A stretch of 60,585 bases of DNA from Gammaproteobacteria bacterium (lineage in GTDB: Bacteria > Pseudomonadota > Gammaproteobacteria > Chromatiales > Chromatiaceae). This document shows, in pieces, positions 1 to 8,514 of the stretch. Every line of letters begins with the position of its first letter. The stretch's first letter is position 1. A program made the translations under genes and the position numbers. The notes under the pieces are model-generated. The model was not told the origin of the DNA, did not search any database, and saw only the letters and a list, made by a program, of their open reading frames with translations. The stretch is from contig JAGRGQ010000015.1 of the NCBI GenBank assembly GCA_020445405.1, forward strand, positions 1-60,585, written 5' to 3'.

Positions 1-66
1 GACTCTTATCGCATGAAAGAAGCGATGGAAAAGAAAAAGCAAAAAACACCCAGGAAAAAATCATGA
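1..66 (+). CDS. C-terminal end of an unidentified protein (partial)
   Basis: Frame 1 is open from the window edge and ends in a TGA at 64-66, giving about 21 residues that finish in a very lysine-rich tail (EKKKQKTPRKKS). The stop overlaps the ATG of the next gene as ATGA, which implies translational coupling. Too little is present to name the protein; a basic tail of this sort is common in DNA-binding proteins, but that is only a guess. Confidence 0.45.
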   Translation, partial: DSYRMKEAMEKKKQKTPRKKS

Positions 67-260
67 AAACGACACGACTGATAACCCATTGGGATACTGA
101 ACAAGTCATTACCCTGATCGGTATGATCGACGATATCAGGGAGGCTTTGTTATATACCTATCAATCAGAAATAGAGCAGTACCAACACCAGCAGTGGCTG
201 GAACATCAAAACGGTAACACCGATAACCTGGATCTGTTCGAAGACAATATGGATTTTTAA
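63..260 (+). CDS. small acidic hypothetical protein, coupled to the preceding gene
   Basis: A 65-residue protein beginning MKTTRLITHWDTEQ and ending in an acidic stretch (DLFEDNMDF). The ATG overlaps the upstream stop (ATGA), so it is probably translated by coupling with the truncated gene before it. It is rich in Gln, Glu and Tyr with a predicted helical middle and no signal peptide or membrane segment. I do not recognise the family. Its neighbourhood is full of mobile-element debris, so it could be an accessory gene of an element that extends to the left of the window. A short inverted repeat follows it. Confidence 0.5.
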   Translation: MKTTRLITHWDTEQVITLIGMIDDIREALLYTYQSEIEQYQHQQWLEHQNGNTDNLDLFEDNMDF

Positions 261-269
261 ATGATTACA

Positions 270-298
270 TTACCGGCGGACTGGGGAACTGCCGGTAA
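270..298 (+). terminator. possible hairpin after the small gene
   Basis: TTACCGGC (270-277) and GCCGGTAA (291-298) form an 8-bp perfect stem with a 13-nt loop, ten bases after the stop codon. There is no clear T-tract, so this is a weak terminator candidate. Confidence 0.35.
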
Positions 299-434
299 AA
301 CTCTGTTAAAAAGTTGCGGCAAATAGGCGCGTTTTTACTCCGGCGCTAACATCAGGCTTAAATCACACCGAATGCTAGGATTGCGCGTAGCCCGACAACT
401 TAAGAAACGTTGAAAAACTAGATTTTTATGCGGA

Positions 435-734
435 TTAGAGATCGCATGAACGAATAAGAATGGATCCATCTTCCTCATAGGAATCGTTTTCGATAAGTTT
501 TCTCGCTGCTTCTCGTATAGTCGCTCGGTGCTGAACCACAGACTGCATGGGCTCCTCTTCTGAACAGCCAAACTTATCCATCATAACTTCAAGCGAGACC
601 CGGCATAGTACATGCTTCTTATCAACATCTGCTGCTATGGTTGCTACTTTTGTTTGGGGATTCCAGCACTCAAGCTTCGGAAACACTATTCCGGTATTTC
701 TTGGACTCGATGTTCGATGAGGAACTAGTATCAT
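435..734 (-). CDS. DUF1488-like small protein
   Basis: A protein of 99 residues when started at the ATG at 734, which has a GGGAG about six bases upstream; a GTG four codons earlier is the alternative. Its second half, with CRVSLEVMMDKFG, then a helical stretch and a closing EEDGSILIRSCDL, matches my recollection of the DUF1488 family, whose members pair a short beta region with a helix ending in an 'E-x-DGS-[IV]-L-[IV]-R' tail. No biochemical function is known for that family. It stands alone, oriented like the RRM gene to its right, with about 75 bases between them. Confidence 0.6.
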   Translation of the reverse strand: MILVPHRTSSPRNTGIVFPKLECWNPQTKVATIAADVDKKHVLCRVSLEVMMDKFGCSEEEPMQSVVQHRATIREAARKLIENDSYEEDGSILIRSCDL

Positions 735-808
735 ATAAACTCCCACGTCGACGGACCTTCCTGATCGTATTTGGTACGATTCGCCAGGAAAGTCGTCGTT
801 ATGAGTCG

Positions 809-1090
809 CTATCTATTTAAGAAGCTTCGCGTTTGCGAGGGTCGGTCAGACTTGGGCTTGGCTTGATTAACCTTTATATTGCGGCCTTTCAAATTCGACT
901 CGTTGAGACCTTTAATCGCGGCGTCTGCTTGAGAATTATCCTCCATTTCTACAAAACCGAAGCCTTTAGACTGACCGCTGAATTTATCGGTTATCAGACT
1001 GATTTGAGAAATTTCACCAAACTGCGAAAAAATCTCTCCAAGATCTGTTTCACTGACGTCATAAGGAAGATTTCCTACATAAATATTCAT
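809..1090 (-). CDS. RRM-domain RNA-binding protein
   Basis: A 93-residue protein made of a single RNA recognition motif. RNP2 is visible at the start (NIYVGNL, residues 2-8) and RNP1 near residues 42-49 (KGFGFVEM), each with the aromatic residues that stack on RNA bases. After the domain is a short basic, Ser/Arg-rich tail (SDRPSQTRSFLNR). Length and layout match the small bacterial RRM proteins (cyanobacterial Rbp type), often cold-induced and thought to act in the cytoplasm as RNA chaperones. Those roles are family knowledge, not shown here. The gene is monocistronic, with about 520 gene-free bases upstream. Confidence 0.9.
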   Translation of the reverse strand: MNIYVGNLPYDVSETDLGEIFSQFGEISQISLITDKFSGQSKGFGFVEMEDNSQADAAIKGLNESNLKGRNIKVNQAKPKSDRPSQTRSFLNR

Positions 1091-1609
1091 AATTTTCTAT
1101 CTCACGAAGTAATGTGCATTGGTTCGAAGTACCTCCATCGAAAAATACCAAGCACGAGATTTTCTTCGACAAGAGATTGCCGACATCAGGCAAAAAGAAG
1201 GGACTATGCTAAGGGTCTTTGGGAGGGGCTAGCCAGCAGTAGTGCTGAAAAGGCATCTACCACTTTTATCCCGAATAGACAGCTTCTATCTCTGAGCATC
1301 AACGTTAACAGATGCTTTTGAAAATAGCACTGTTTATTTTAAGCTTAAGTTGCTAAAAAATATGCGGAAACGTCGGAGTTGGGTCGTAAACGGCTATTTG
1401 CGGCGCAGTATAAGGATATCTTTTATTCTGGAATTGAAGCCTGAAATCAAGAAAGCGGGCCTAAAAATCATGGAACTGCTTCCCTAGTCAAAGTCAGCAA
1501 TGCGTTTATAGCAGGCGGTCGCGTAAGGGTCCGTTGATCAGCGATACAGCATTGTGACGGAGTAGGCCTCCTAATCTGACGGCGTCGGGCCAAAAGAGAC
1601 TCGAAAAAA
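1091..1609. other. gene-free stretch with one copy of the dispersed repeat
   Basis: No convincing coding frame is present. The right part holds copy A of a repeat of about 60 bp that recurs at three other places in the first 9.3 kb. The left part should contain the promoter and 5' UTR of the minus-strand RRM gene; no strong -35/-10 pair was recognised. Confidence 0.5.
1490..1555 (+). repeat. dispersed repeat, copy A
   Basis: The core AGTCAGCAATGCGTTTATAG followed by CAGGCGGTCGCG, then GTCCGTTGATCAGCGATA. The same order of blocks occurs in copies B (2461-2525) and C (4412-4478), and less clearly in copy D (9211-9275). It is not part of an open reading frame. Confidence 0.6.
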
Positions 1610-2152
1610 TCATTTGGAAGCTGTATCGCCCGAGTTTGCAGCGGGATCCTCTTTCACCATCACATCAGCCGGTGGCGGAAATTTCTTAACCATGTCATTC
1701 GGGAGTTCTGCCTTACCTGCCATGAAGATGCCGCTCGACTCCAGAGCGAAACAGACCATCACTGTGAGCAGCGTAGGCACGATCGCAACCCGGGTCAGTG
1801 CCACGATCAGGATTTCAGCCTTGTCGCTACCGGAGGCTACTATCAAGGCGAGTCCGATGATCGCCGCACTGATGATATAACCTGCCAGCAGGATCCTGCT
1901 GCGGTTAGCCGCCAACTTCCAGTGGGCAATGACGAACCAAGGGGTGTCCTGTGCCGGCCTAACGGCTCGAATCCAGATGTAGCTGACGACGGACAACGAG
2001 AGTACGAGGGGAATAAGCAGTCCCGCCATTCCCACATCCAGTGCGATGGAGGCCGGCGCTGCCAGAAGGTTGAAACCTAGCAGATTGAGCATAAAAAGCT
2101 CATGGGGGGATTTCGCCTTCTTGCGGGTATCCTCGTTGATCTCGAACAACAT
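1610..2152 (-). CDS. hypothetical inner-membrane protein
   Basis: A protein of 180 residues with an ATG start preceded by GGAG at good spacing. After a charged N-terminus there are about four to five hydrophobic segments (around residues 24-37, 40-62, 87-107, 114-140), and the C-terminal 30 residues are hydrophilic with a proline patch (KKFPPPADV). No motif identifies a family. It sits alone between two gene-free stretches that carry dispersed repeats. An integral membrane protein is clear; its job is unknown. Confidence 0.65.
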   Translation of the reverse strand: MLFEINEDTRKKAKSPHELFMLNLLGFNLLAAPASIALDVGMAGLLIPLVLSLSVVSYIWIRAVRPAQDTPWFVIAHWKLAANRSRILLAGYIISAAIIGLALIVASGSDKAEILIVALTRVAIVPTLLTVMVCFALESSGIFMAGKAELPNDMVKKFPPPADVMVKEDPAANSGDTASK

Positions 2153-2640
2153 GAAAAAACTCCGTACCAGGTGATTATTCTACGATATATTTTCTCCACG
2201 CTAATGTGCCAATGTCGTTGATATAACGCAACCTGAGCTATCTCCAGTTTCGTTGGCACCTTGAGCCATCTATGGCTGCGAAAGAGTAGATTGTTAATGG
2301 GAGGCTGTATACGGATGAGTTCAGGAAATAGTCAGGGATTCCTTGAGTGAAACCCGCATATGACCCTATTTCGACAATACTCGACGCGAATATCAGACAA
2401 TCCGAGGTACTTTTTGGAATGGACGCTCAGCGTCGATTCCGGCGTTGCTGTTTACCAGCCAAAGTCAGAAATGCGTTTTATGCAGACTGTCGCCTATAGG
2501 TCTGTTTCTCAGCGAAATCGGAAGGTCAGAAAAACAAATTGATTGCCTGTAATCGGCCACAATCGGTCCTCGGACTACTCGGTCATTAATATCTGCTTCG
2601 GGGCCGAGAACATAATTCTCCAACTACCCAGATCAGATTA
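2153..2640. other. gene-free stretch with repeat copy B
   Basis: About 490 bases without a supportable gene. Copy B of the dispersed repeat lies at 2461-2525. Short frames here show no recognisable sequence. Confidence 0.5.
2461..2525 (+). repeat. dispersed repeat, copy B
   Basis: AAAGTCAGAAATGCGTTTTA followed by TGCAGACTGTCGCC, then GGTCTGTTTCTCAGCGA. It aligns block by block with copy A (1490-1555) and copy C (4412-4478). Confidence 0.6.
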
Positions 2641-4008
2641 CTACGCTGCCGGTAGATCGGCGGGGTTGGCGTCGGCGAAAGTCCGCTCCATCTCACGACG
2701 AACTCTGAAACATTCAGAGGATTCATCAACTGCCACGTCGTGGTATGTGAGAATATCGCCTGCCCGTATCGCACGTGTGACCTGGATGTGATGCGCGAGA
2801 CCGATCGGCAGTGCGCTGCCACGCAGGCTCTCCTCCGCCGGCAATAGTCTTCCCCATACAGTAAAGCCACCCTCACCATCTAGAGTCTCGCCGGGCTTTA
2901 GATCACGTTTTGAGGTCGCGACGGCATCGCCCCGCCAACCGGTAGGTTGACCGGTTGACTCGTTGCGCAAACCCACGCTCGCCACCGAGATACCTAGCTC
3001 CAGGCCAATCAAATGATAGGGCCTATAGAGCGCTGAATAGTGGCCGGAGGAGTCGGTGACGAGACCGTACTCGGCAAAGCAACGCTGGACGTAATCAGTT
3101 GGCGCCTCGAACACGACATAGACACCCCAACGCAGGTCACGGAATACAGGTCGGCCGTCCCGCTCCAACGACGAAACCACCTCCACTTGCCCCTTGTGGT
3201 GAAGGATGCCGCCTTCTGCTGCGGGGCGCAGCACCGACGCCAAATCATCAACCCCGCAAGGCGGAAACGACAGTCCACCGGGCGCAGGCGAAAGACCCGT
3301 TGCGTTGGCAACAGCTGCCATTTCGATCGCGGACTTGGTGCCGTCGAGGAAGGAATTAAACATTTGGGGGTTCATTCCACCTTGGCGAGCCTCCTCGGAA
3401 GTGAGGCCATAGTGCTCCCAAACAGTCTCGGGTGTAGAGGTATGGTAGGCGGGCAGATACTTGGTGCCCTTGCCGGCTGCAATGACCTCTAAGCCACATG
3501 CACGCGCCCAATCAACCTGCTCGGCGATTAATGCTGGCTGATCGCCGTACGCCAGACTATAGACAACGCCTGCTTCGCGCGCTCTTCGCGCCAGCAGCGG
3601 TCCCACCAGCACATCGGCTTCGACGTTGACCATGATGATGTGCTTGCCGTGGGCAATCGCCTCAAACGCATGCGCGGTTCCAGCAGCCGGGATGCCGGTC
3701 GCTTCGATTGCGATATCAAGAGCGGAGTGAGCCAGGAGAGCGCTGGCATCCTCGCCGACCCACGTCGTGCCCTTGTCGACCGCTTCGCCCAGTGAGCGTG
3801 CGGCAATCTGCTCAGCCGGATAACCGATGCGCCGCAGGCTTTCCGAGGCTCGCTCGGGTGCCAGGTCGGCCACGCCGAGAAGATGCACCCCCGGCATCTG
3901 CCGCGCTTGCGCCAGAAACATGGTACCGAATTTACCGGCACCAATGAGACCCACGCGCAGCGGCTTATCGCTGGTTGCACGTTCCTGCAAAAGCCTGTGG
4001 AGATTCAT
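2641..4008 (-). CDS. NAD(P)-dependent oxidoreductase with C-terminal SAF domain (homoserine dehydrogenase-like)
   Basis: A 455-residue cytoplasmic protein. A Rossmann dinucleotide-binding loop opens it (VGLIGAGKFGTMF, around residues 19-31), followed by a homoserine-dehydrogenase-like catalytic region with the stretch DIAIEATGIPAAG and a central substrate part. The last 75 residues fit an SAF domain (KPGETLDGEGG ... LRGSALPIGLAHHI ... GDILTYHDV), the fold shared with sialate synthase and FlgA. Such proteins are commonly annotated as 'SAF domain oxidoreductase'; substrates have been proposed among branched sugar acids and related polyols, but I cannot assign one. The ATG is preceded by an excellent Shine-Dalgarno (GAGGAGGT). 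It stands alone, so context gives no pathway. Confidence 0.8.
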   Translation of the reverse strand: MNLHRLLQERATSDKPLRVGLIGAGKFGTMFLAQARQMPGVHLLGVADLAPERASESLRRIGYPAEQIAARSLGEAVDKGTTWVGEDASALLAHSALDIAIEATGIPAAGTAHAFEAIAHGKHIIMVNVEADVLVGPLLARRAREAGVVYSLAYGDQPALIAEQVDWARACGLEVIAAGKGTKYLPAYHTSTPETVWEHYGLTSEEARQGGMNPQMFNSFLDGTKSAIEMAAVANATGLSPAPGGLSFPPCGVDDLASVLRPAAEGGILHHKGQVEVVSSLERDGRPVFRDLRWGVYVVFEAPTDYVQRCFAEYGLVTDSSGHYSALYRPYHLIGLELGISVASVGLRNESTGQPTGWRGDAVATSKRDLKPGETLDGEGGFTVWGRLLPAEESLRGSALPIGLAHHIQVTRAIRAGDILTYHDVAVDESSECFRVRREMERTFADANPADLPAA

Positions 4009-4130
4009 GGAGTACCTCCTCGTTCGCGATGCGGCGAGGCAGCCGCCAAATGCAGTACGGAATACGCACGTGGTTTAGCTAAGGAAGGCTATTCGGCTGA
4101 CGCAAGCTCGAACCACGACCTGGAGATCAA

Positions 4131-4185
4131 GGGGTCAGAACACTTGAAACCCTTGATCCTTCTATGTTTCAAGTGTTCTGACCCC
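4131..4185. repeat. long perfect inverted repeat (REP/MITE-like)
   Basis: A 20-bp arm beginning GGGGTCAGAACACTT (4131-4150) is repeated perfectly in inverted form at 4166-4185, with a 15-base loop. GGGGTCAGA-type palindromes are typical of REP sequences mobilised by IS200-like RAYT transposases in gammaproteobacteria. No RAYT gene is in the window. The structure could also act as a terminator-like hairpin, but there is no T-tract. Confidence 0.65.
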
Positions 4186-4411
4186 ATGAAATACAAAGCA
4201 TAGTCCTTTCGTTGGGCGATGCAAATGTTTGGGCGCACCGCACGATTGGAGGGATCGGACGAGAATGGCGCAAAACAGGAACCACATTCAAGGCTGCATT
4301 GCTGCCTTCTGTGCTTCCTTTCTGGTGCGACCAGCATACGGGTCGAGCCACATCTCTCATTCTTGGCTTGTCCGCTTGGGGTTGTTTAGAGACTGTTGTG
4401 CTGCAGCATGG

Positions 4412-4478
4412 GTAGGTCAGCAATGCGTTTACTACAGACGGTCGTGTGTTGCTCTGCTGGTCAGCGACAGCGGTAGAG
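4412..4478 (+). repeat. dispersed repeat, copy C
   Basis: TAGGTCAGCAATGCGTTTAC followed by TACAGACGGTCGTG, then GCTGGTCAGCGACAG. It shares the block order of copies A and B. The preceding bases (GTTTAGAGACTGTTGTGCTG) also match those before copy D, so the repeat may extend to the left in C and D. It runs directly into the broken hsdR fragment. Confidence 0.6.
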
Positions 4479-4489
4479 GCGATTCGTGA

Positions 4490-4725
4490 TGCCCTACATG
4501 AAGAGCGCGATGCAGAGATACGGGGAGACGATATCGCATTGACCAATGCGCAACGCAACGCCAAGCGTGCCGGTGAAGAGAAGAATATCCTCGATATGTT
4601 CTGCAAAGACCTGGGCAGTTTCGTCCGTTTCTACGAATTCATCTCACAGATCGTGCCGTTCGATGATACCGACCTGGAGAAGCTGGCCGTTTACGCAAAA
4701 CATCTGCGTCCGTTGCTGCGTCCTG
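4490..4725 (+). pseudogene. hsdR: type I restriction enzyme R subunit fragment, left piece
   Basis: This frame reads DALHEERDAEIRGDD, then NAQRNAKRAGEEKNILDMF, then LGSFVRFYEFISQIVPFDD and LEKLAVYAKHLRPLLR, which I recognise as the region after the motor domains of HsdR subunits. There is no helicase part upstream, and the homology stops abruptly after the LRPLLR motif. The next HsdR residues resume, same strand, at about 7953. HsdR would supply ATP-dependent translocation and cleavage in a type I restriction complex; this copy cannot be functional. It is bounded on the left by dispersed repeat C. Confidence 0.75.
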
Positions 4726-4841
4726 ATGCCTGCCAATGCCAAACATTGCCTGTCAGTGCCGGTCACTCCCACTCGATTGTAAACGAGCCACTTTTAAGTT
4801 GATATATCAATTGCTTACGTGATGAAATGGGTTGCAATACC

Positions 4842-4997
4842 ATGAATAATACCACGTTCAGAAATTTCATCAAAAAGCTTCAATTTTTAACTGAACGACG
4901 AGAGAATCTGAACAAAAACATCTGGTTATTTGAGGTCTGCGCTGACTTCGCTGATTACATCACGATGCTCTACAACAGTTATCGGTTACATTTGTAA
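4842..4997 (+). CDS. possible 51-residue hypothetical protein
   Basis: A short frame, MNNTTFRNFIKKLQ to YNSYRLHL, ending in TAA at 4995-4997. The composition (amphipathic, Glu/Arg/Asn then aromatic) looks protein-like, but no strong ribosome-binding site is visible. It lies inside the material inserted into hsdR. It may be noncoding. Confidence 0.3.
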   Translation: MNNTTFRNFIKKLQFLTERRENLNKNIWLFEVCADFADYITMLYNSYRLHL

Positions 4998-5130
4998 CTG
5001 GGTTACCAAACCCCCGATCAATTTGAGAGATAAATGGTCAATTGGCCATGTAGCTTAACTGAGGGGGCGATTTCACTTGACCACGTAATCTTTCTGGCGA
5101 TTGGGTAGAATATGACGTAGTCAGGCTAGC

Positions 5131-5349
5131 TCAATCCTTGGTTTGGATCTTCTTTGACTTTCGGTTATTCTCAAGAGGCAATCTAGGACGCAGATCAAGA
5201 AAGTGAACAGCTATCGCGACGGTGCCACCCAGTACCTCCTGAACTCGTTCGGCCTCACTGCGTAGTAGCGAAAACAATTCCTCCACATCGATCCTGTGTC
5301 CTTCGTCTGGATGATCCCATTTCCGATCTTTCGCAAGTGCCACCAGCAA
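5131..5349 (-). CDS. possible fragment of a hypothetical protein
   Basis: A frame of 72 residues from a TTG. The first 55 residues (LVALAKDRKWDHPDEGHR, then DVEELFSLLRSEAERVQEVL) look like a folded, helical protein, and the tail is low in information. An in-frame stop precedes it and there is no clear Shine-Dalgarno, so it is more likely a truncated remnant than a working gene. Family not recognised. Confidence 0.3.
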   Translation of the reverse strand: MLVALAKDRKWDHPDEGHRIDVEELFSLLRSEAERVQEVLGGTVAIAVHFLDLRPRLPLENNRKSKKIQTKD

Positions 5350-5430
5350 TGCGCCAAATCGGCTGTTTGAAGTGGTTCAATAAACATGTACACCCCAGTT
5401 AAGATAGTTTGACTTAACTGAGGTAAGCGA

Positions 5431-5535
5431 ATGAAAAGCAGAAAGAAATATTCGAAAGAGTTTAAATTGGATGCGGTCAGTTTGGTTCTCGAACAGGACT
5501 ATAGCAGAGCAGAGGCCAGTTCCAGTTTCATGTAG
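5431..5535 (+). pseudogene. IS3-family transposase OrfA remnant
   Basis: MKSRKKYSKEFKLDAVSLVL followed by EQDYSRAEA is the start of an IS3-group OrfA (HTH protein); a TAG interrupts it after 34 codons and no OrfB follows. The 40 bases upstream (starting TGTACACCCCAGTTAAG near 5389) would be the left end of the element. Only this left end remains. Confidence 0.7.
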
Positions 5536-5842
5536 TCGGGCAGGCCGCCGACATTGTGGTGGGACTTGATCACATGCGCTTTACCGGATTTTGCTCCTAC
5601 AGACTCGATCAGTTTACAACCTATTTAATTTAGGAAGACATTGCATCTCAGCGAAGAATTATAGAATGTTGAGAAGTAAGGCTTTTGTGTCTTGGAGAGA
5701 TGTGGTCGCTGTTTGAACAGAGATATCAGGTTGGACTTTTGAATTTCAGGAAGTTAATTTGTCAATAACTCACTTATAGAGGCTCTTGTCTTAACTCAAG
5801 TTTTCATGACGTTCATGCTCAAACCAGATACTGGAGAAAACG
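5536..5842. other. spacer upstream of the secreted-protein gene
   Basis: About 300 A+T-rich bases with no coding frame. It must hold the promoter for the gene at 5843; no confident sigma-70 pair was picked out. GGAG lies at suitable spacing before the ATG at 5843. Confidence 0.35.
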
Positions 5843-7327
5843 ATGAACCGCCTACTTTATCTATTCCTGACTCTCACTGTACTAACCTTTACAACTGCGA
5901 TCGCAGCCACTCAATTGAATCAGCCATCCTGTCAGGCAATTGACCAATGGGCAAATACCTATAAGCCAGGTAAAAATCTCGAGCTATTACCCGACTGGCC
6001 AGTCAATGACATGTATGCGGATGAAGTCATCGTGCCATTATTCGGAATCCCTCTGAAGGATTGGGATAGGAGTGATAACACAGCCTTTCAAGGCTGGTTG
6101 GCGAACTGTCGTAAAGAGGCCGGTGCACGAAAAGATAAGCCAATGTTGTTGCAGTTAGGCAAGGTAATTAAAGAAGCCAAAAATACCTACAAACAACTGA
6201 GTAAACTATGGGATGCCAATATCTATGTAGAGCGAATCGTGGCGAATATTCTAAGAAATCGCAATGAGTCAGATGAATATATCGAAGTGCTTAAACTCAC
6301 AGCGGATGCCATTAATGGCGAGGATATAACCGAGCGAGTCAATTCCATGCCACGACAATGGTATGGCACGGCGAGACAGGCAACACAAATTCTACCCTTT
6401 ACGAAACTACTGACACCTGAGCAACGTCAGGTACATATCGATAAACTGGAAATCAAACAGGAAACCGTAGTAACCAATGTGACTGAAAAGGAACAGCGCC
6501 AACAGGAGCTGATGGCGCAAATTGCTGCTGTACCTAATAGTCAGGCGGGGTATGGACAATTGATGGGTATTTATAATCAGACTGATACGAGTAAGATGAG
6601 TGCTGAAGAGTACGATGCCTTCAATCGCGCCTTTCAGGCCAAGCGACGATTAATCCAGACTACTGCCGAGGCAGCCGCTGCTGCTGAAAAAAGCCAACGT
6701 ATGAATACACCGGCACCGGTTGTAACGCGATTGAATACCATGCTCAAAGGAGATGATGTCGATGCAGCTCAAATTGAAGATTTGGTGTTAGATGCTTCAT
6801 TAAGCTCGGTCGAATTCAAAATTCTGGGGCCTTGGAAATTGAATCGTGTGGCAACCATGGCTCTGGATCGCCGCGAATATACCACCACGCGAAACCAACT
6901 TGAAGCAAGCCTGAAAGCGGCATCCCATGATGGCGGCTATGTCACTTTAAGAACCTATCATGGCAAGGTGGGTGAAGTGACCTATGATGAACATTATCCG
7001 GGTCCCATGCCTGTCACGGAACTAAAGACCTATCTGTTGGAGCGTTTCGATGATCCAGAGAAAATCCTGATAGATCGGCCCGGTGCAATTAACATTATAT
7101 GGCGAGACGGTGATCGTTTTCTCCAAATCAGTGCAGATAATAGCGTTTCATTCGCCAGACAACTGTTTGATGTGCAGAGTCATGTCAGCATTAAAGTTTG
7201 GTCCGAAGATTTTGATGACTACATTAAAGCAGGCGATGCACGTTGTGAAAAAATCGCCAGCAAGCCACAACAATCACTGAGTGTCAAAGAGAAGCAGGAT
7301 TATATGATGAGTTGTCGTGAGCCATAA
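5843..7327 (+). CDS. secreted hypothetical protein, intact gene in mobile debris
   Basis: A 494-residue protein with a clear Sec signal peptide (MNRLLYLFLTLTVLTFTT, cleavage likely after AIAA near residue 22) and so a periplasmic or exported location. The mature part is mostly helical and charged, with a Gln/Glu-rich stretch (about residues 200-225) and an Ala-rich segment (about 270-285), and has a few cysteines at both ends (C30, C89, C477, C490) that could form disulfides. No enzyme motif is visible and I do not recognise the family. The DNA is visibly richer in A+T than the surrounding chromosome. It is the only intact long gene between the two hsdR halves, so it was probably brought in with the insertion. 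Confidence 0.7.
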   Translation: MNRLLYLFLTLTVLTFTTAIAATQLNQPSCQAIDQWANTYKPGKNLELLPDWPVNDMYADEVIVPLFGIPLKDWDRSDNTAFQGWLANCRKEAGARKDKPMLLQLGKVIKEAKNTYKQLSKLWDANIYVERIVANILRNRNESDEYIEVLKLTADAINGEDITERVNSMPRQWYGTARQATQILPFTKLLTPEQRQVHIDKLEIKQETVVTNVTEKEQRQQELMAQIAAVPNSQAGYGQLMGIYNQTDTSKMSAEEYDAFNRAFQAKRRLIQTTAEAAAAAEKSQRMNTPAPVVTRLNTMLKGDDVDAAQIEDLVLDASLSSVEFKILGPWKLNRVATMALDRREYTTTRNQLEASLKAASHDGGYVTLRTYHGKVGEVTYDEHYPGPMPVTELKTYLLERFDDPEKILIDRPGAINIIWRDGDRFLQISADNSVSFARQLFDVQSHVSIKVWSEDFDDYIKAGDARCEKIASKPQQSLSVKEKQDYMMSCREP

Positions 7328-7428
7328 TGCAGTCAGTTGAAGTATAAGGAGAATAACCGCCATCACCCATGTATATCAAGGCAGAAAACTTGAGCCTGGA
7401 TATGCCTGAATCATCCATCTTCCCGGCC

Positions 7429-7827
7429 TCATTCTATGCCTGTGGATTTAAGGCTGAATCTGCTCGCTTCCCCCACCGTCCTGACCTTCCACTGCATTCG
7501 GGCAACATGCCGCCAGACCGGGATGGTCTGCAGCGTGAACACTTTACGCCCTTGCTGCAGCCCGATGGCAATGCGGTAGCTCACCGAACAGCCCAATACC
7601 TGTTGCATGGGGTCTTCGTCACCCTCCAGATTCAGGTAACTGTTTTCATCATCGCGCTCCAGGATTCCTTCCCGTTCCAGAAATCCAGCAACACGGTGTC
7701 TGATTGTATGCACCAGCTCCGTCAATTCCTGCTGATCCGGTGTGTTGGTACGATGAAAGCGACTTTTACCCCAAAGCGTGGTTGTGTAAACACCATCCAG
7801 AAACAGCATGTGAAAGGTGAGCGTTCA
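7429..7827 (-). pseudogene. IS91-family transposase fragment
   Basis: The frame reads HMLFLDGVYTT, LVHTIRHRVAGFLEREGIL, DENSYLNLEGDEDPMQQVLG and GRKVFTLQTIPV, which are diagnostic of the central part of IS91-type rolling-circle (Y2) transposases. Homology continues a few codons upstream of the first Met to an in-frame stop, and past the LQTIP motif the sequence degrades. Both the N-terminal zinc-binding part and the C-terminal catalytic tyrosine region are missing, so it is inactive. Confidence 0.8.
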
Positions 7828-7898
7828 TTCTGAGGCGTTATGGTTTGAAGCGGTCTGTGCCATTACCCTGATCTCCTGTTCAAAGGAGGAGATTTGTA

Positions 7899-7952
7899 AT
7901 GGCGTCGTATCAAAGAAGATCTGCGGACGAATGGCAATCACTGGTGCGGTGA
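7899..7952 (+). pseudogene. start of an IS66-type accessory ORF, truncated
   Basis: A very strong Shine-Dalgarno (AAAGGAGGAG) precedes an ATG whose 17 codons read MASYQRRSADEWQSLVR before a TGA. The opening '[RK]RS-x-[DE]EW-x-x-[LI]' resembles the first residues of IS66 TnpA-like (accessory) proteins. At the stop the sequence switches frame into HsdR, so this marks the right edge of the inserted material. Confidence 0.45.
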
Positions 7953-8415
7953 AACCCTGGATGATGAAATCGATCTGACCGGAGTCGAGCTGACTCACTA
8001 CCGCTTACAGAAGCAGAAAGAGCATCGGCTTAATCTAAAAAATGGGGATAGGGACTATCGGTTGTCCGGTCTTATCGAAACCGGTACCGGTGTCACGCAT
8101 GATCCGGAAAAAGAATCTTTGGCCGAGATCATCAAGCGTCTCAACGAATTGTTTACCGGTGAGGGGCTGACCAACAAGGACCGCCTCAACTATCTGCACA
8201 CCATCAAAGACAAGGTGATGGAAAACAGTGTTATTGTTTCGCGGATCGAAGCCAATGAGTCAGCCGACCAGGTGATGTTGGGCGACTTTCCGGCCGCTGT
8301 GCAGAATGCGGTAATGGACAGCCTGGATACCCATAGCGGGCTCGCTGAGAATGTGTTGCGCGATAAGGAAGTCAGAGAAATGAGTTTGCATGTCTGTTAC
8401 TGGATACGATTTTAG
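7953..8415 (+). pseudogene. hsdR: type I restriction enzyme R subunit fragment, right piece
   Basis: From about 7953 one frame reads TLDDEIDLTGVELTHYRL, then KESLAEIIKRLNELFTGEGL, SADQVMLGDFPAAVQNAVMD and ends shortly after LAENVLRDKEVRE. This is the C-terminal end of HsdR. It continues almost directly from the residues lost after LRPLLR at about 4725, so the two pieces come from one gene split by roughly 3.2 kb. It is joined to the IS66-like remnant at its left end. Confidence 0.75.
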
Positions 8416-8514
8416 GAGAGCGTGCGCGAGGGCGGCAGTCGGGTGTGGAGTTACGATGACGGTAGCGCCTGGTCAGAAAAATATCCTACTATTCACAATA
8501 AAAATAACAATTCA

